DNA of 64,000 bases. It comes from Roseibium aestuarii. GTDB taxonomy: Bacteria > Pseudomonadota > Alphaproteobacteria > Rhizobiales > Stappiaceae. How positions within the stretch are numbered: the first letter of the stretch is position 1; each line of letters begins with the position of its first letter. Shown here in pieces: positions 32,812 through 41,440 of this stretch. The stretch is taken from contig NZ_VORA01000001.1 of assembly GCF_008477545.1 (NCBI RefSeq), positions 1,798,001 to 1,862,000 on the forward strand, written 5' to 3'. The notes under the pieces are model-generated. The model was given only the letters and a program-made list of their open reading frames with translations, was not told where the DNA came from and made no database searches. The translations under genes were made by a program, and so were the position numbers.

Positions 32812-32961
32812 TTACCTCTCCCGGGACCGGGAGAGGTCGACGCAACGCGTCGGGTGAGGGCCGACAAGACCATCGGTCTTGCCGCAGCGCATATGGGGAG
32901 GATGGCCTCAACCCTCACCCGGACTTTTCAGTCCGACCTCTCCCAGCCTTGAGAGAGGTAA
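32812..32961. repeat. MITE-like palindromic element, 150 bp
   Basis: Ends are a perfect 9-bp inverted repeat, TTACCTCTC (32812-32820) and GAGAGGTAA (32953-32961). Each half folds into two hairpins: left CCTCTCCCGG/CCGGGAGAGG and CGACGC/GCGTCG, right CGGAC/GTCCG and CCTCTC/GAGAGG. The halves are mirror images with matching GGGTGAGGG/CCCTCACCC. It has no coding capacity. A single copy is seen in this window. Confidence 0.75.
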
Positions 32962-33007
32962 CTTGCGCCTCTTGTGCCGCAATACAGTGCACCAGACGAT
33001 TTGGCTT

Positions 33008-33082
33008 CGTCATCTCAGGCGTGAGCCGGGACCTAGTCTTCGACACCCAAGGCTGGATCCACGGCACAGGGCCGAGGATGAC
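33008..33082. repeat. Bi-palindromic intergenic repeat, copy 1 (degenerate left arm)
   Basis: Shares the AGTCTTCGACACCCAAGGCT core and the right palindrome (GGCACAGGGCCGAGGATGAC) with the copies at 33202, 35911, 36624 and 52045. The left palindrome is eroded (CATCTCAGGCGTGAGCCGGG). Confidence 0.8.
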
Positions 33083-33201
33083 AGACGTTGCGCGGGCGGC
33101 GTCAACCAGCGCGGCGCTCACAGCCCTTCGCCTCTGCGCCCTGACGCGCTTTCTGCTCCTGCTCCTGCCACTCACTCTCTGGCTCCGGCCACTCCCCTCT
33201 C

Positions 33202-33278
33202 CGTCATGCTCGGGCCCGTCCCGAGCACCCAGTCTTCGACACCCAAGGCTGGATCCTCGGCATAGGGCCGAGGGTGAC
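33202..33278. repeat. Bi-palindromic intergenic repeat, copy 2
   Basis: Left hairpin TGCTCGGGC/GTCCCGAGCA, core CCAGTCTTCGACACCCAAGG, right hairpin TCCTCGGC/GCCGAGGG. It ends in GTGAC, facing the CGTCA at the left end. It is nearly identical in layout to copies 4 and 5. Confidence 0.85.
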
Positions 33279-33315
33279 CGCCGCGAGGGTGTCGAAGGGG
33301 CATCAGGTGCGCGGC

Positions 33316-34356
33316 TCAACCAGCGCGGCTCTCCAGCCACTCCCTCAAACTACGCCTTCTATGCCCCTTGAACCCCCTCATTGGGTCCGCCGCGATCATC
33401 GCGTTCAGGACCGCTTCCTGGGTGGTCTCGGCGGCGGCCTTGAAGAGCTCGTCGATCCGGCTTTCAGCGAGCACGTCGCGCGCGAGAAAATCGGCCGCCA
33501 CATCATGAGGAACACGCTGCGCCGTGGAGAAAGCGAGCGCGATATCGCCGCTACCATTGCCGTAATAGGCGCCGAGCCGGGCAATCCCGGCGCCCGCCCG
33601 CCGCGCCACCCGCTTGAGCTGGCGGCTCTCCAGCGGCACGTCCGTGCCCAGCACGACGATGACCGAGCCGCGCTCTTGCGGCACACCATCATCGGGCGCC
33701 TTCAGGTCACCCGGATGCGGCTTGCGCCCGTCCGGAAGCATCAGATCGCCGGGCCGGCCGAAATTCGCCAGCACCAGAGCGCCCAGCGTGAAGCTCCGCT
33801 CGTCCAGCCCGAACACCCGTGAGGCCGAGCCGATGCCGCCCTTGAAGCCGAAGGCGCTCATGCCCGTGCCCGCCCCCACATTGCCCTGGGCGAAATCCGT
33901 GTCCGCCGCCTCCAGCGCCGCCAGCGCATCCGCTTCGCTCAAGGCCAGTCCCTGAATGTCGCTCAAATAGCCGTCATTACATTCCATCACCACCGGGTTC
34001 ACCGTGCCGGTGGCGCGGCGGATCAGCGCATTGATGCCCGTGCCAACGCCGAAGGTGTTGGTGAGCAGGATCGGCGTTTCCAGCGTGCCCAGCTCCTCCA
34101 CCTGCATCAGGCCGGCGCTCTTGCCAAAGCCGTTGATCACCTCCACGGCCGCCGGAACCTTCTCCCGGAAGAGGTTTCCGCCGGCAGGCAGGATCGCGGT
34201 GACGCCCGTGTTGAGCGTTTTGGTCTGCAAGGACTGATGACCGACGCGCACCCCCGGAACGTCGGTGAGCGTGTTGCGCGGCCCCGGCATCATGTCGCCA
34301 CAGATCAGCCCGAAGGCGCGGGCGGTGCGGTCTGAAGGGGCAGTCATGGCGGGCAA
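33316..34356 (-). CDS. P1-family peptidase (DmpA-like aminopeptidase/esterase)
   Basis: 346 residues of the N-terminal-nucleophile DmpA/BapA fold. These proteins self-cleave before a Ser that becomes the nucleophile. Here the site is G230-S231 in QERGSVIVVLGTDVPL, preceded by the conserved alpha-chain parts (TDVPGVRVGH, NTFGVGTGINAL, GNVGAGTGMSAFGFKGGIGSAS). NGSGDIALAFSTA near the C-terminus is also typical. It has no signal peptide and is probably cytoplasmic. Likely activity is release of N-terminal residues or beta-amino acids from small peptides; the substrate cannot be told from sequence. It is divergent from tyrS. Confidence 0.92.
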   Translation of the reverse strand: MPAMTAPSDRTARAFGLICGDMMPGPRNTLTDVPGVRVGHQSLQTKTLNTGVTAILPAGGNLFREKVPAAVEVINGFGKSAGLMQVEELGTLETPILLTNTFGVGTGINALIRRATGTVNPVVMECNDGYLSDIQGLALSEADALAALEAADTDFAQGNVGAGTGMSAFGFKGGIGSASRVFGLDERSFTLGALVLANFGRPGDLMLPDGRKPHPGDLKAPDDGVPQERGSVIVVLGTDVPLESRQLKRVARRAGAGIARLGAYYGNGSGDIALAFSTAQRVPHDVAADFLARDVLAESRIDELFKAAAETTQEAVLNAMIAADPMRGFKGHRRRSLREWLESRAG

Positions 34357-34523
34357 CTCCGGTCGGTGCGGCGGGATATCCTTGCTAGACCGGCAAAGCC
34401 TGCGGACGAAGCCGGTTTTTTGCCTTGCCCCCGTGAAATTTCGAAAAACTTCCGATATAGCGGAGGCGACTGATTTTTCGCGGAAGATGCTGCCAATCTT
34501 CCGGCACCGACAACGGGAAGACC

Positions 34524-35777
34524 ATGAGCGAGTACACGTCCGAGTTTCTGAAGGTTCTGGAAGAACGCGGCTTCATCCATCAGCTCTCCGACGCCAAGGG
34601 CCTCGACGAGCTCCTGACGAAGGAAACCGTCACCGCCTACATCGGCTTCGATTGCACCGCCCCCAGCCTCCACGCGGGCTCCCTCGTCACCATCATGATG
34701 CTCTACTGGTTCCAGCAGACCGGCCACAAGCCGATCGCGCTGATGGGCTCGGGCACCACCCGCGTCGGCGACCCGACCGGCAAGGACGAAAGCCGCAAGG
34801 TGCTCTCCGACGAGACGATCGAGGAGAACAAGGCCGGCATCAAGAAGATCTTCGAGAAGCTGCTCACCTTCGGCGACGGCCCCACCGACGCGGTGATGCT
34901 GGACAACGCGGACTGGCTGCTCAAGCTCAACTACCTCGACTTCCTGCGCGACATCGGCCGCCACTTCTCGGTCAACCAGATGATCCAGCGGGATTCGGTC
35001 AAGCTGCGGCTCGAGCGCGAGCAGCACCTCTCCTTCCTGGAGTTCAACTACATGCTGCTTCAGGGCTATGACTTCCTGGAGATCTACCAGCAGACCGGCT
35101 GCCGCCTGCAGATGGGCGGCTCCGACCAGTGGTCGAACATCCTCTCCGGCGTGGACCTCATCCGCCGCAAGGAAAGCGTGGAAGCCTTCGCGCTGACCGC
35201 GCCCCTGCTGACCACCGCCTCCGGCGCCAAGATGGGCAAGACCGCGGCCGGCGCCGTCTGGCTCAACGAGGAGCAGCTCTCGGCCTATGACTACTGGCAG
35301 TATTGGCGCAACACCGAAGACGCGGACGTGGAGAAGTTCCTGAAGCTCTTCACCGTGCTGCCGCTGGACGAGATCCGCCGTCTGGCCGCCCTCGAAGGTG
35401 CGGGCATCAACGAGGCCAAGAAGGTTCTGGCGACCGAGGCCACCGCCATGATCCATGGCCGCGAGAAGGCGGAAGCCGCCGCCGAGACCGCCCGCAAGGC
35501 GTTTGAGGAAGGCGAGAGCGCGGAAGGCCTGCCGACCATCGAGATCCCCACCGCCGAGCTGGAAGCGGGCCTTGGCGTGCTCAACGTCTATGTCACCGCC
35601 GGGCTCTGCGCCTCCAACGGCGACGTCCGGCGCAACATGAAGGGCGGCGCGGTGAAGATCAACGATGCGGGCGAGCAGGACCCCAATCGCACCCTCACCC
35701 TTGCCGACGTGACCGCCGACGGCGTGATCAAGCTGTCTCTGGGCAAGAAGAAGCACGTGCTGGTGAAGCCGGTCTGA
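34524..35777 (+). CDS. tyrS: Tyrosyl-tRNA synthetase
   Basis: 417-residue class I synthetase. It has the HIGH-like LHAGSL (49-54) preceded by [10 protein letters not shown], the tyrosine-binding [22 protein letters not shown], and the KMSKS-like KMGKT. The S4 RNA-binding domain lies at the C-terminus ([18 protein letters not shown]). The length is standard. It is a single-gene unit divergent from the P1 peptidase and ends with its own terminator. No T-box leader is seen. Confidence 0.97.
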   Translation: MSEYTSEFLKVLEERGFIHQLSDAKGLDELLTKETVTAYIGFDCTAPSLHAGSLVTIMMLYWFQQTGHKPIALMGSGTTRVGDPTGKDESRKVLSDETIEENKAGIKKIFEKLLTFGDGPTDAVMLDNADWLLKLNYLDFLRDIGRHFSVNQMIQRDSVKLRLEREQHLSFLEFNYMLLQGYDFLEIYQQTGCRLQMGGSDQWSNILSGVDLIRRKESVEAFALTAPLLTTASGAKMGKTAAGAVWLNEEQLSAYDYWQYWRNTEDADVEKFLKLFTVLPLDEIRRLAALEGAGINEAKKVLATEATAMIHGREKAEAAAETARKAFEEGESAEGLPTIEIPTAELEAGLGVLNVYVTAGLCASNGDVRRNMKGGAVKINDAGEQDPNRTLTLADVTADGVIKLSLGKKKHVLVKPV

Positions 35778-35804
35778 TCCGGAACATTTGTCACGGATCC
35801 ATCG

Positions 35805-35832
35805 AAAGGCCGGGCCCACGCCCGGCCTTTTT
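35805..35832 (+). terminator. Rho-independent terminator of tyrS
   Basis: Stem AAAGGCCGGGC / GCCCGGCCTTT with a CCAC loop, then more T. It lies 27 bases past the tyrS stop. Confidence 0.9.
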
Positions 35833-35910
35833 CGTCTGGGTGCGAGGCCCGGACAGGGCTGCCGCGTGTCCCCCAGCCACTTCCTCTCCGGTTCCTGCCA
35901 CTCCACTCTC

Positions 35911-35984
35911 CGTCATGCTCGGGCTTGTCCCGAGCATCCAGTCCCCGAAGCCAAGGGCTGGATCCTCGGCACGGGTCAGACGAT
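35911..35984. repeat. Bi-palindromic intergenic repeat, copy 3 (eroded right arm)
   Basis: The left hairpin is intact (TGCTCGGGCTTGTCCCGAGCA). The core GGCTGGATCCTCGGCAC is kept, but the right arm is broken (GGGTCAGACGAT instead of GGGCCGAGGATGAC). Confidence 0.8.
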
Positions 35985-36067
35985 AATGATGCGAGACTTT
36001 TTCTCGTCACCATCGCCGACCGTCCGCGTCCCTGTCTTGCTGATCCCAACACAGGAGACGATCCGCC

Positions 36068-36466
36068 ATGCCATCCATCAACTTTCATGCCTTCGGCCTG
36101 ACCCGGGTCGGCCTTGGCGCGCTTGCAGGGCTCATGGCTCTCGGCCTCGCAGCAGCCCGGGCCGACGAGGTGCCCGAATGCGATGAAGCACTCGCCCTGA
36201 CGCCGACGACCGCCGAGCCCTTCATCTATTTCGACGGTGGCGGACTGCGCCGTGAGCCCACGACGATCACCGTCCTGGACAAGGATAACAAGAGCATCGG
36301 CACCGTCACCATTCAGCTGAAGACCGTCCAGGACAAGCCGATGCCCGGCTGCTACTACACCCCGTCGGATGATGCGGCCGGCTACTGCCGCCAGCCCGAT
36401 GAAAACCCCATGGAGGTCGAAGCGACGCTCAGCGACGATTTCGAGAACAATCTCGTCTGCTACTGA
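36068..36466 (+). CDS. Small secreted protein of unknown function, four cysteines
   Basis: 132 residues. Signal peptide 1-32 (hydrophobic stretch LGALAGLMALGLAAA, cleavage after ARA). The mature part of about 100 residues is acidic with four cysteines (C38, C95, C107, C131), suggesting two disulfides in the periplasm. The ribosome-binding site AGGAGA sits 9 bases before the ATG, and codon use is like its neighbours, which supports a real gene. No family was recognised. It is flanked on both sides by intergenic repeats and has no operon partner. Confidence 0.75.
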   Translation: MPSINFHAFGLTRVGLGALAGLMALGLAAARADEVPECDEALALTPTTAEPFIYFDGGGLRREPTTITVLDKDNKSIGTVTIQLKTVQDKPMPGCYYTPSDDAAGYCRQPDENPMEVEATLSDDFENNLVCY

Positions 36467-36623
36467 GCCTCGGGCGCAAGATGGGTGCCATGGTCGAGCC
36501 ATGGCCTAACGCGCGGTGGGGTGGGAGCGTGGGAGCCACGGCGGCAGGGCGCATGCCGCAGCGGGCGCGGAAGAGCATCTGCGAGAGCGGGACCATCTGC
36601 GGCCAATACTCACCCCTTTCCTC

Positions 36624-36701
36624 CGTCATGCTCGGGCATGTCCGGAGCATCCAGTCCTCCAGGCCGAAGGCTGGATCCTCGGCACAGGGCCGAGGATGAC
36701 G
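36624..36701. repeat. Bi-palindromic intergenic repeat, copy 4
   Basis: Complete element: left hairpin ATGCTCGGGCATGTCCGGAGCAT, core AGGCTGGATCC, right hairpin TCCTCGGCACAGGGCCGAGGA, bounded by CGTCA and TGACG. Confidence 0.85.
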
Positions 36702-36810
36702 GTGGAAAGCGGGGAAGTTCAGCCTGCGCTGACAGCCCCTCGCGCAGCCGCCCTGCCGTGCTTTCTGCCCTGCGCTTCCTCCTGCTCCAGCCACTCCCCC
36801 GCCCTTCTGC

Positions 36811-36845
36811 CCGGGCGCGTCCCGGGCATCCGGTCTTCGAAAGAT
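36811..36845. repeat. Truncated bi-palindromic repeat (left half only)
   Basis: Only the left hairpin (GCCCGGGCGCGTCCCGGGC) and CGGTCTTCGA are present. They follow a CCAGCCACTCC spacer like that before copies 2 and 3. It runs into the end of the AsmA-like gene. Confidence 0.6.
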
Positions 36846-36852
36846 CCACGAC

Positions 36853-39800
36853 CTATTGCTGGAACTCGAACATCTTGCGGAAGATGCCCGGCGCGATGGC
36901 CGACATGGGGTTGACGGTGAGCACCGGTTCGGCAAGCGCGCCTGTGACCCGGTAGGTGACACCGATCAGGCCTTCCTTGCTGCTGCCGCCCAGGGCGAAG
37001 CCGAGGATCGGGATCTTGGAGAAGATGTTGTTGAGCGCATAGATCGGCACGAAGGTGCCTGTCAGGTTGAGGGTCTTGGCATCCAGATCCACATCACCGG
37101 ACACGGTGCCGCCGAAAACCGCCCCTTGCAGCGCTCCGCGGGTGACCGAAAGGAGATTGCCTGAGCGCACGAAGACCAGTTCCAGCTGATCGAAGGCCGC
37201 AGCCCCGGTGGTGGCCGTTTCCGGCGGCACCAGTTCGCCGGAGCGTGCCGGCTGACCTGGCACGGAGCCCCGCGCGCCAAGCGTCTTCAGCGCCGGGTCA
37301 TCGGTGATCGACAGGTTGCGCACCCGGAAGGTTCCCTTCCAGTCCTGATCGTCGGGCATCTTCACCGCAAGCCGTCCCTGCCCGCCACGCATGCGCTCGT
37401 AAAGGTCGAGGAAGCGCAGGAGCCCGCCCACGTCGGAAAATTCGCCTGTCGCCTGACGTCCGCCGCCACTCTCCGACGCATTGATCACCAGCCGGAAGGG
37501 CGAAGACCCATTGACCTGCCCGGCCAGATCCGCATAGCGCACCTTTTCGTCGCGCATCTCCACTTCGGCTGAAAAGGCGCTGAGCTTGCCGTCGAAGCCG
37601 ATCACCTGATCGAGCGAGACGTCGAGGGTCAGCACATCAAACGGCTGTTTGGACTTGGGCTCTCCGCCTTCCCCGCCGCGCAGAATCTGGGTCAGCACAC
37701 CGCGCGCGTCGAAGGTCTTGCCATTGAGGGTCACCGCATAGCGCTTCGATCCGTCGGCGCGGATCTGCAGGGCGACCGCGTCGCCCGAGCGCAGGTGGAA
37801 GCGGGAGAAATTCGCCTCCAGCAGCTCCCCCTTCGACGAGAGCCGGATATCGCCGGTCACATCCACCCCTTCGGACTTCAGGCGGAAGTCGCCGATGCGG
37901 ATCTCGTCACCGGCCTCCTTGAGCAGGAAGGAGGCCGAGGCCTGGATCCCCTTGCCCTTGCTCCAGCCGAGCGGGGTGAGCTTGACCCGTGCCGGGGTCA
38001 GGTCCACGTCGAAACGCTTGCCCCCTTCGCCCAGGTCCTGGAGATTGAGCTCCATCGGCCCTTCCACGAACTGGGTGAGGTCGATGCCCCGCTCCTTCAA
38101 CTGCTTGGCATTGGCGGTCACCGCCACCCCCTGACGGGCCTCCACGTCGGATCCGTCCAGCGGCATGACCAGATCGATGTCGGCCGGCAGGCCGTCCAGA
38201 AGTCCCTGGCCGGTGATCGCGACCCGGGACGGGTCCGCGTCGAGGCGGATATCGCCCTTGGCAATCGTGTGGCCCTGAATCTCGTTGGGAGAGGTGAAGC
38301 CCTTGGCCTCGGCGGTGGCGCGCCACTCCACGTCCTGCAGCTCCACCTTGCCCTCGAGCGGGAACCGCGCGGAGAGACTGACGGTGCCCGTGCCTGTCAC
38401 CCCTTGCGAGGAGAGCTTGGCCTTCTTCAGGATCTCGAAGGGCTTGGCATTGAACACCTCGCTCACGGGCCCGGCGTCACCCGCCAGTTTCACGTCGAGC
38501 TCGGCGATCTTGCCCGAGCGCAGGGGCAGATTGAGAATGCGGAACATGCCTTCCGGCACCTGCACCACACCTGTGCCACCGGACGGGTCCGCCATCGTGC
38601 CGCCCCTGGCGTCCACGGTCAGGGTTTCGTCGGCAACGGTCAGCGTGCCGGTCAGATCCCGGATCTCACCGACCTCGCCCACCGGCAGCAGGCTTGCGCC
38701 GGAAAACGCCATGTCGACGCGCAGGTCATTTCCCGACCAGCCCGGATCCGGGTCGGCCGCATTGAAGGCCGGCGGGCGCACCGCCGCCGAATAGGCCACA
38801 TGATCCACGAGACCGCCTGTGAGGCGCTCGATCATCCACTGCCGTGCGGGCGGAACCAGCGTGATGGGCCAGACCTGCTTCACCAGGCCGACGGGCAGCT
38901 TTTCCCCTTCCATCACCACGACCAGATAGGGGCCATCCTCCAGCAGGTCGAGGCTCGCGGAGCCCTGAAGCTGAGCGGGGCCGGCGGTGATCCGTGCATT
39001 GTCGATGAAAACCGTCCGGCTGTCCGTGTCAACACGACCGTCGATCAGCACCTGATCCAGCATCACCGGCTCGTCGGGAATGTCGGAGGAGCCGAATTGC
39101 GGATAGTCGGAGACGATGCGCAGGACCCATTCGCTCGCCCCGTCCTCGGGCGGGCGGATCTCGCCGTTCCAGAAGATCCGGCTGTTGCCCTGGATCACAT
39201 GGGAGCGGCGGATCTCCACCACCGGCGCATCCCGCCGCCAGGCGAGTTCCACCGCCGCGTCGTCGAAACGCACCGAGGTGCGGCCAAGGCGGAACCAGCC
39301 CTTGGTGACCCGACCCACGGCACCCGCCTTGTCAAAGGCGCCCTGTCCGTCGAACTGGGCCAGGAACTCCGCCGACATGGGCAGGCCGAGGCCCTTGCCC
39401 TGTTGCAGGGTCTTCCGGCTGTCGAGCAGATCGCCGATGGTGATGTCGCGGAACTTGACCCCGAACTGGCTGCCGATCGCAGGTGTGTCCGGCCCCGCCT
39501 CAAGTCCGGGAAGCCGGTCGAAGCGCATTTCCCAGGGGCCGAAACGCCCGGCAATGCGTGCCTGTCCGGTGAGCCGCCCGGAGATATCGCGGGTGAGCGT
39601 GGCATTGATCCCCTGGAACCGGCGGGCCAGCGCGCCCGTCATGCGCAGGGAGCCATCGCTGATGCGCACAAGCGCCAGATTGCGCCGGGAGAACTGCAGG
39701 TCGATGACATCGGCAACCCGGTTGATCGCCTCCATCAGCCCGGCCATCGGCGGCAGGTCCTTGTTCTGGGCCTGGGGCACCCCAAGGACGACACGCGGCC

Positions 39801-40530
39801 GGACCAGATCCAGCGAGGCGAAATGCAGCTTGCCCGAGAGCAGCGCCCGCGGCTCGATGGGTGCCTCGAGGCGCGGCAGGGTCACCTCCACCGGAACCTC
39901 GCCCTCGACGCGCAAATGCGCCTCGTGCAGGACGACCTGGATGCCGGAGCTTGAGGAAATGTCGAAGGAGGCATCGCCGATAGTCAGCCGCGCCGGGCCG
40001 ACACTGGCTTGCCCCGCCAGCCACTGGGCGACGAAGGGCACGTGAACCGGGCCGGACAGATAGAGCCAGCCAATGGCTCCCGCCACGAGGCAGAGAACGA
40101 AGAGCACGAGAAACAGCACGATCCGCACCAGCCGGCCCAACAGGCTCGGCCTGGCCGGCTCAGGTTCCTCAGCGTGAGCTGCGGCATCGCCGGGCTCGGC
40201 TGTGTCCGCGGACACCTTGGGGAGGGCTGTCTCAGAAGCGAGGGCTTCGCCTGTCTCCCCCACGCCAGCGCCACCGGTCCCTTCCGACAGCGCATCCGGC
40301 TTCGGCTCCTCAGCCACGGTGGACTGAGGTTCTGGAGACAGCTCGGCCGCTTCAGCGGAAACGGGATCGCCGGACGACGCAGGCTCGGCTGCTGAGGGCT
40401 GGGTAGGCTCATCCGCGCGCAAGGGATCAGTCGCGCCCACATCGGGGGCACGCGCCTCACGCCGGTCCGGGCCTTCGCCCTCCTGGAGGGCTCGCCCGTT
40501 GCCGCTATCGTCTTGCGGTAGTTGATCCAT
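36853..40530 (-). CDS. Large AsmA-like (YhdP/TamB-type) membrane-anchored protein
   Basis: 1225 residues. An acidic, proline/glutamate-rich N-terminal cytoplasmic region (1-130) precedes one membrane helix (134-158, LVRIVLFLVLFVLCLVAGAIG). A periplasmic part of about 1060 residues follows, rich in short alternating beta strands. The C-terminal region (GTVSGDVDLDAKTLNLTGTF, then IGVTYRVTGALAEPVLTVNP) is the AsmA-like C-terminal domain. AsmA-superfamily proteins of this size are thought to bridge the two membranes and move phospholipids; that function here is inferred from the family. The 130-residue charged N-terminus is unusually long. It is a single-gene unit divergent from bcp. Confidence 0.9.
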   Translation of the reverse strand: MDQLPQDDSGNGRALQEGEGPDRREARAPDVGATDPLRADEPTQPSAAEPASSGDPVSAEAAELSPEPQSTVAEEPKPDALSEGTGGAGVGETGEALASETALPKVSADTAEPGDAAAHAEEPEPARPSLLGRLVRIVLFLVLFVLCLVAGAIGWLYLSGPVHVPFVAQWLAGQASVGPARLTIGDASFDISSSSGIQVVLHEAHLRVEGEVPVEVTLPRLEAPIEPRALLSGKLHFASLDLVRPRVVLGVPQAQNKDLPPMAGLMEAINRVADVIDLQFSRRNLALVRISDGSLRMTGALARRFQGINATLTRDISGRLTGQARIAGRFGPWEMRFDRLPGLEAGPDTPAIGSQFGVKFRDITIGDLLDSRKTLQQGKGLGLPMSAEFLAQFDGQGAFDKAGAVGRVTKGWFRLGRTSVRFDDAAVELAWRRDAPVVEIRRSHVIQGNSRIFWNGEIRPPEDGASEWVLRIVSDYPQFGSSDIPDEPVMLDQVLIDGRVDTDSRTVFIDNARITAGPAQLQGSASLDLLEDGPYLVVVMEGEKLPVGLVKQVWPITLVPPARQWMIERLTGGLVDHVAYSAAVRPPAFNAADPDPGWSGNDLRVDMAFSGASLLPVGEVGEIRDLTGTLTVADETLTVDARGGTMADPSGGTGVVQVPEGMFRILNLPLRSGKIAELDVKLAGDAGPVSEVFNAKPFEILKKAKLSSQGVTGTGTVSLSARFPLEGKVELQDVEWRATAEAKGFTSPNEIQGHTIAKGDIRLDADPSRVAITGQGLLDGLPADIDLVMPLDGSDVEARQGVAVTANAKQLKERGIDLTQFVEGPMELNLQDLGEGGKRFDVDLTPARVKLTPLGWSKGKGIQASASFLLKEAGDEIRIGDFRLKSEGVDVTGDIRLSSKGELLEANFSRFHLRSGDAVALQIRADGSKRYAVTLNGKTFDARGVLTQILRGGEGGEPKSKQPFDVLTLDVSLDQVIGFDGKLSAFSAEVEMRDEKVRYADLAGQVNGSSPFRLVINASESGGGRQATGEFSDVGGLLRFLDLYERMRGGQGRLAVKMPDDQDWKGTFRVRNLSITDDPALKTLGARGSVPGQPARSGELVPPETATTGAAAFDQLELVFVRSGNLLSVTRGALQGAVFGGTVSGDVDLDAKTLNLTGTFVPIYALNNIFSKIPILGFALGGSSKEGLIGVTYRVTGALAEPVLTVNPMSAIAPGIFRKMFEFQQ

Positions 40531-40721
40531 ACAGTCCGTTGTCCGCCCGAGCAGCCAGCCAGAGAAAGGCCCGGAGACGGGTCTGCAAGACCCGCGATCC
40601 GGTCGATTCGCCCAACCGGTGAAATATTAGCCGCACATTCCGGCAAGGGCTTGAAAAACCCGCTGCCCGGCGCAGATAGTCCAGTCTTATGACCCTCTCA
40701 GTGTGACAGAAGGAAGGCAAG

Positions 40722-41195
40722 ATGACCGCCCTCGCAGAAGGCAGCCCGCTCCCCCCGTTCAATCTTGAAACCGATGGCGGTGGACGCATTGCCACCGCTG
40801 ACCTCGCAGGCACACCCGCCGTCATCTATTTCTACCCCAAGGATGACACCCCCGGCTGCACCAAGGAGGCCATTGCCTTCACCGATCTGGCCGGCGAGTT
40901 CGAGAGCCTCGGCGTCCGGATCATCGGCATTTCTCCGGACAACGCGGCAAAGCACGACAAGTTCATCGCCAAGCATGGCCTGCGCCTGACCCTGGCCGCC
41001 GATCCGGACAATGCCGCCAGCGAAGCCTTCGGCGTCTGGGTGGAAAAATCCATGTATGGCAAGACTTACATGGGCGTGGAACGCTCGACCTTTCTTGTGG
41101 ACGGCAGCGGCAACATTGCCCGCATCTGGCGCAAGGTGAAGGTGGCAGGCCACGCGGAAGAGGTTCTCGCCGCCGCGCGCGATCTGCCGCGCTGA
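40722..41195 (+). CDS. bcp: Peroxiredoxin, BCP/PrxQ family (one-cysteine form)
   Basis: 157-residue thiol peroxidase that detoxifies hydroperoxides. The peroxidatic cysteine C46 lies in FYPKDDTPGCTKEAIAF. The resolving cysteine that usually follows five residues later is an isoleucine (position 51), and there is no other cysteine in the protein. It must therefore work as a 1-Cys enzyme with an external thiol partner. Other core residues (T43, P44, the C-terminal Arg) are kept. A TTGAAA-N17-AGATAG promoter candidate lies at 40651-40679, and AAGGAAGG serves as ribosome-binding site. Confidence 0.95.
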   Translation: MTALAEGSPLPPFNLETDGGGRIATADLAGTPAVIYFYPKDDTPGCTKEAIAFTDLAGEFESLGVRIIGISPDNAAKHDKFIAKHGLRLTLAADPDNAASEAFGVWVEKSMYGKTYMGVERSTFLVDGSGNIARIWRKVKVAGHAEEVLAAARDLPR

Positions 41196-41440
41196 TCAGA
41201 CACGGGGTCGAAAGCCGTCTCAGGCTCATCCTCTGATTCCGTCCGCGCGCAGAGCCTGCGCGCGGCACACGAAAGGCAGGACGGACCTGAAACCTTCCCC
41301 GTGGTAACCATCTAAGAGGTTCATCGGACAGGCAAATAGCCCAATGAAACCGCAGAAATCCGCCATCGCGTGAGATTTTGTTAACCTTGATCGGGTCTAC
41401 TTGGCACAAGACAGACGTCCATGCCGAGTGATCCAAGACG

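Larger units (their letters stand above)
32593..33315. other. Repeat-filled intergenic region after glnA
   Basis: 723 bases without a gene. It holds the glnA terminator, a MITE-like element (32812-32961) and two copies of the bi-palindromic repeat (33008-33082, 33202-33278), with a C/T-rich spacer between the latter. The short frames here are not protein-like. Confidence 0.7.
36467..36852. other. Repeat-bearing intergenic region before the AsmA-like gene
   Basis: 386 bases between convergent genes. It contains copy 4 of the bi-palindromic repeat and a truncated copy, joined by a spacer resembling that at 33083-33201. No gene was seen. Confidence 0.65.

Noticed and set aside
34357..34523. T-box leader before tyrS
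   Set aside because: No T-box sequence, specifier loop or leader terminator is visible, and T-boxes are rare in alphaproteobacteria.
37795..39954. A 719-codon plus-strand frame opposite the AsmA-like gene
   Set aside because: Composition is typical of an antisense shadow and no domain is recognisable.
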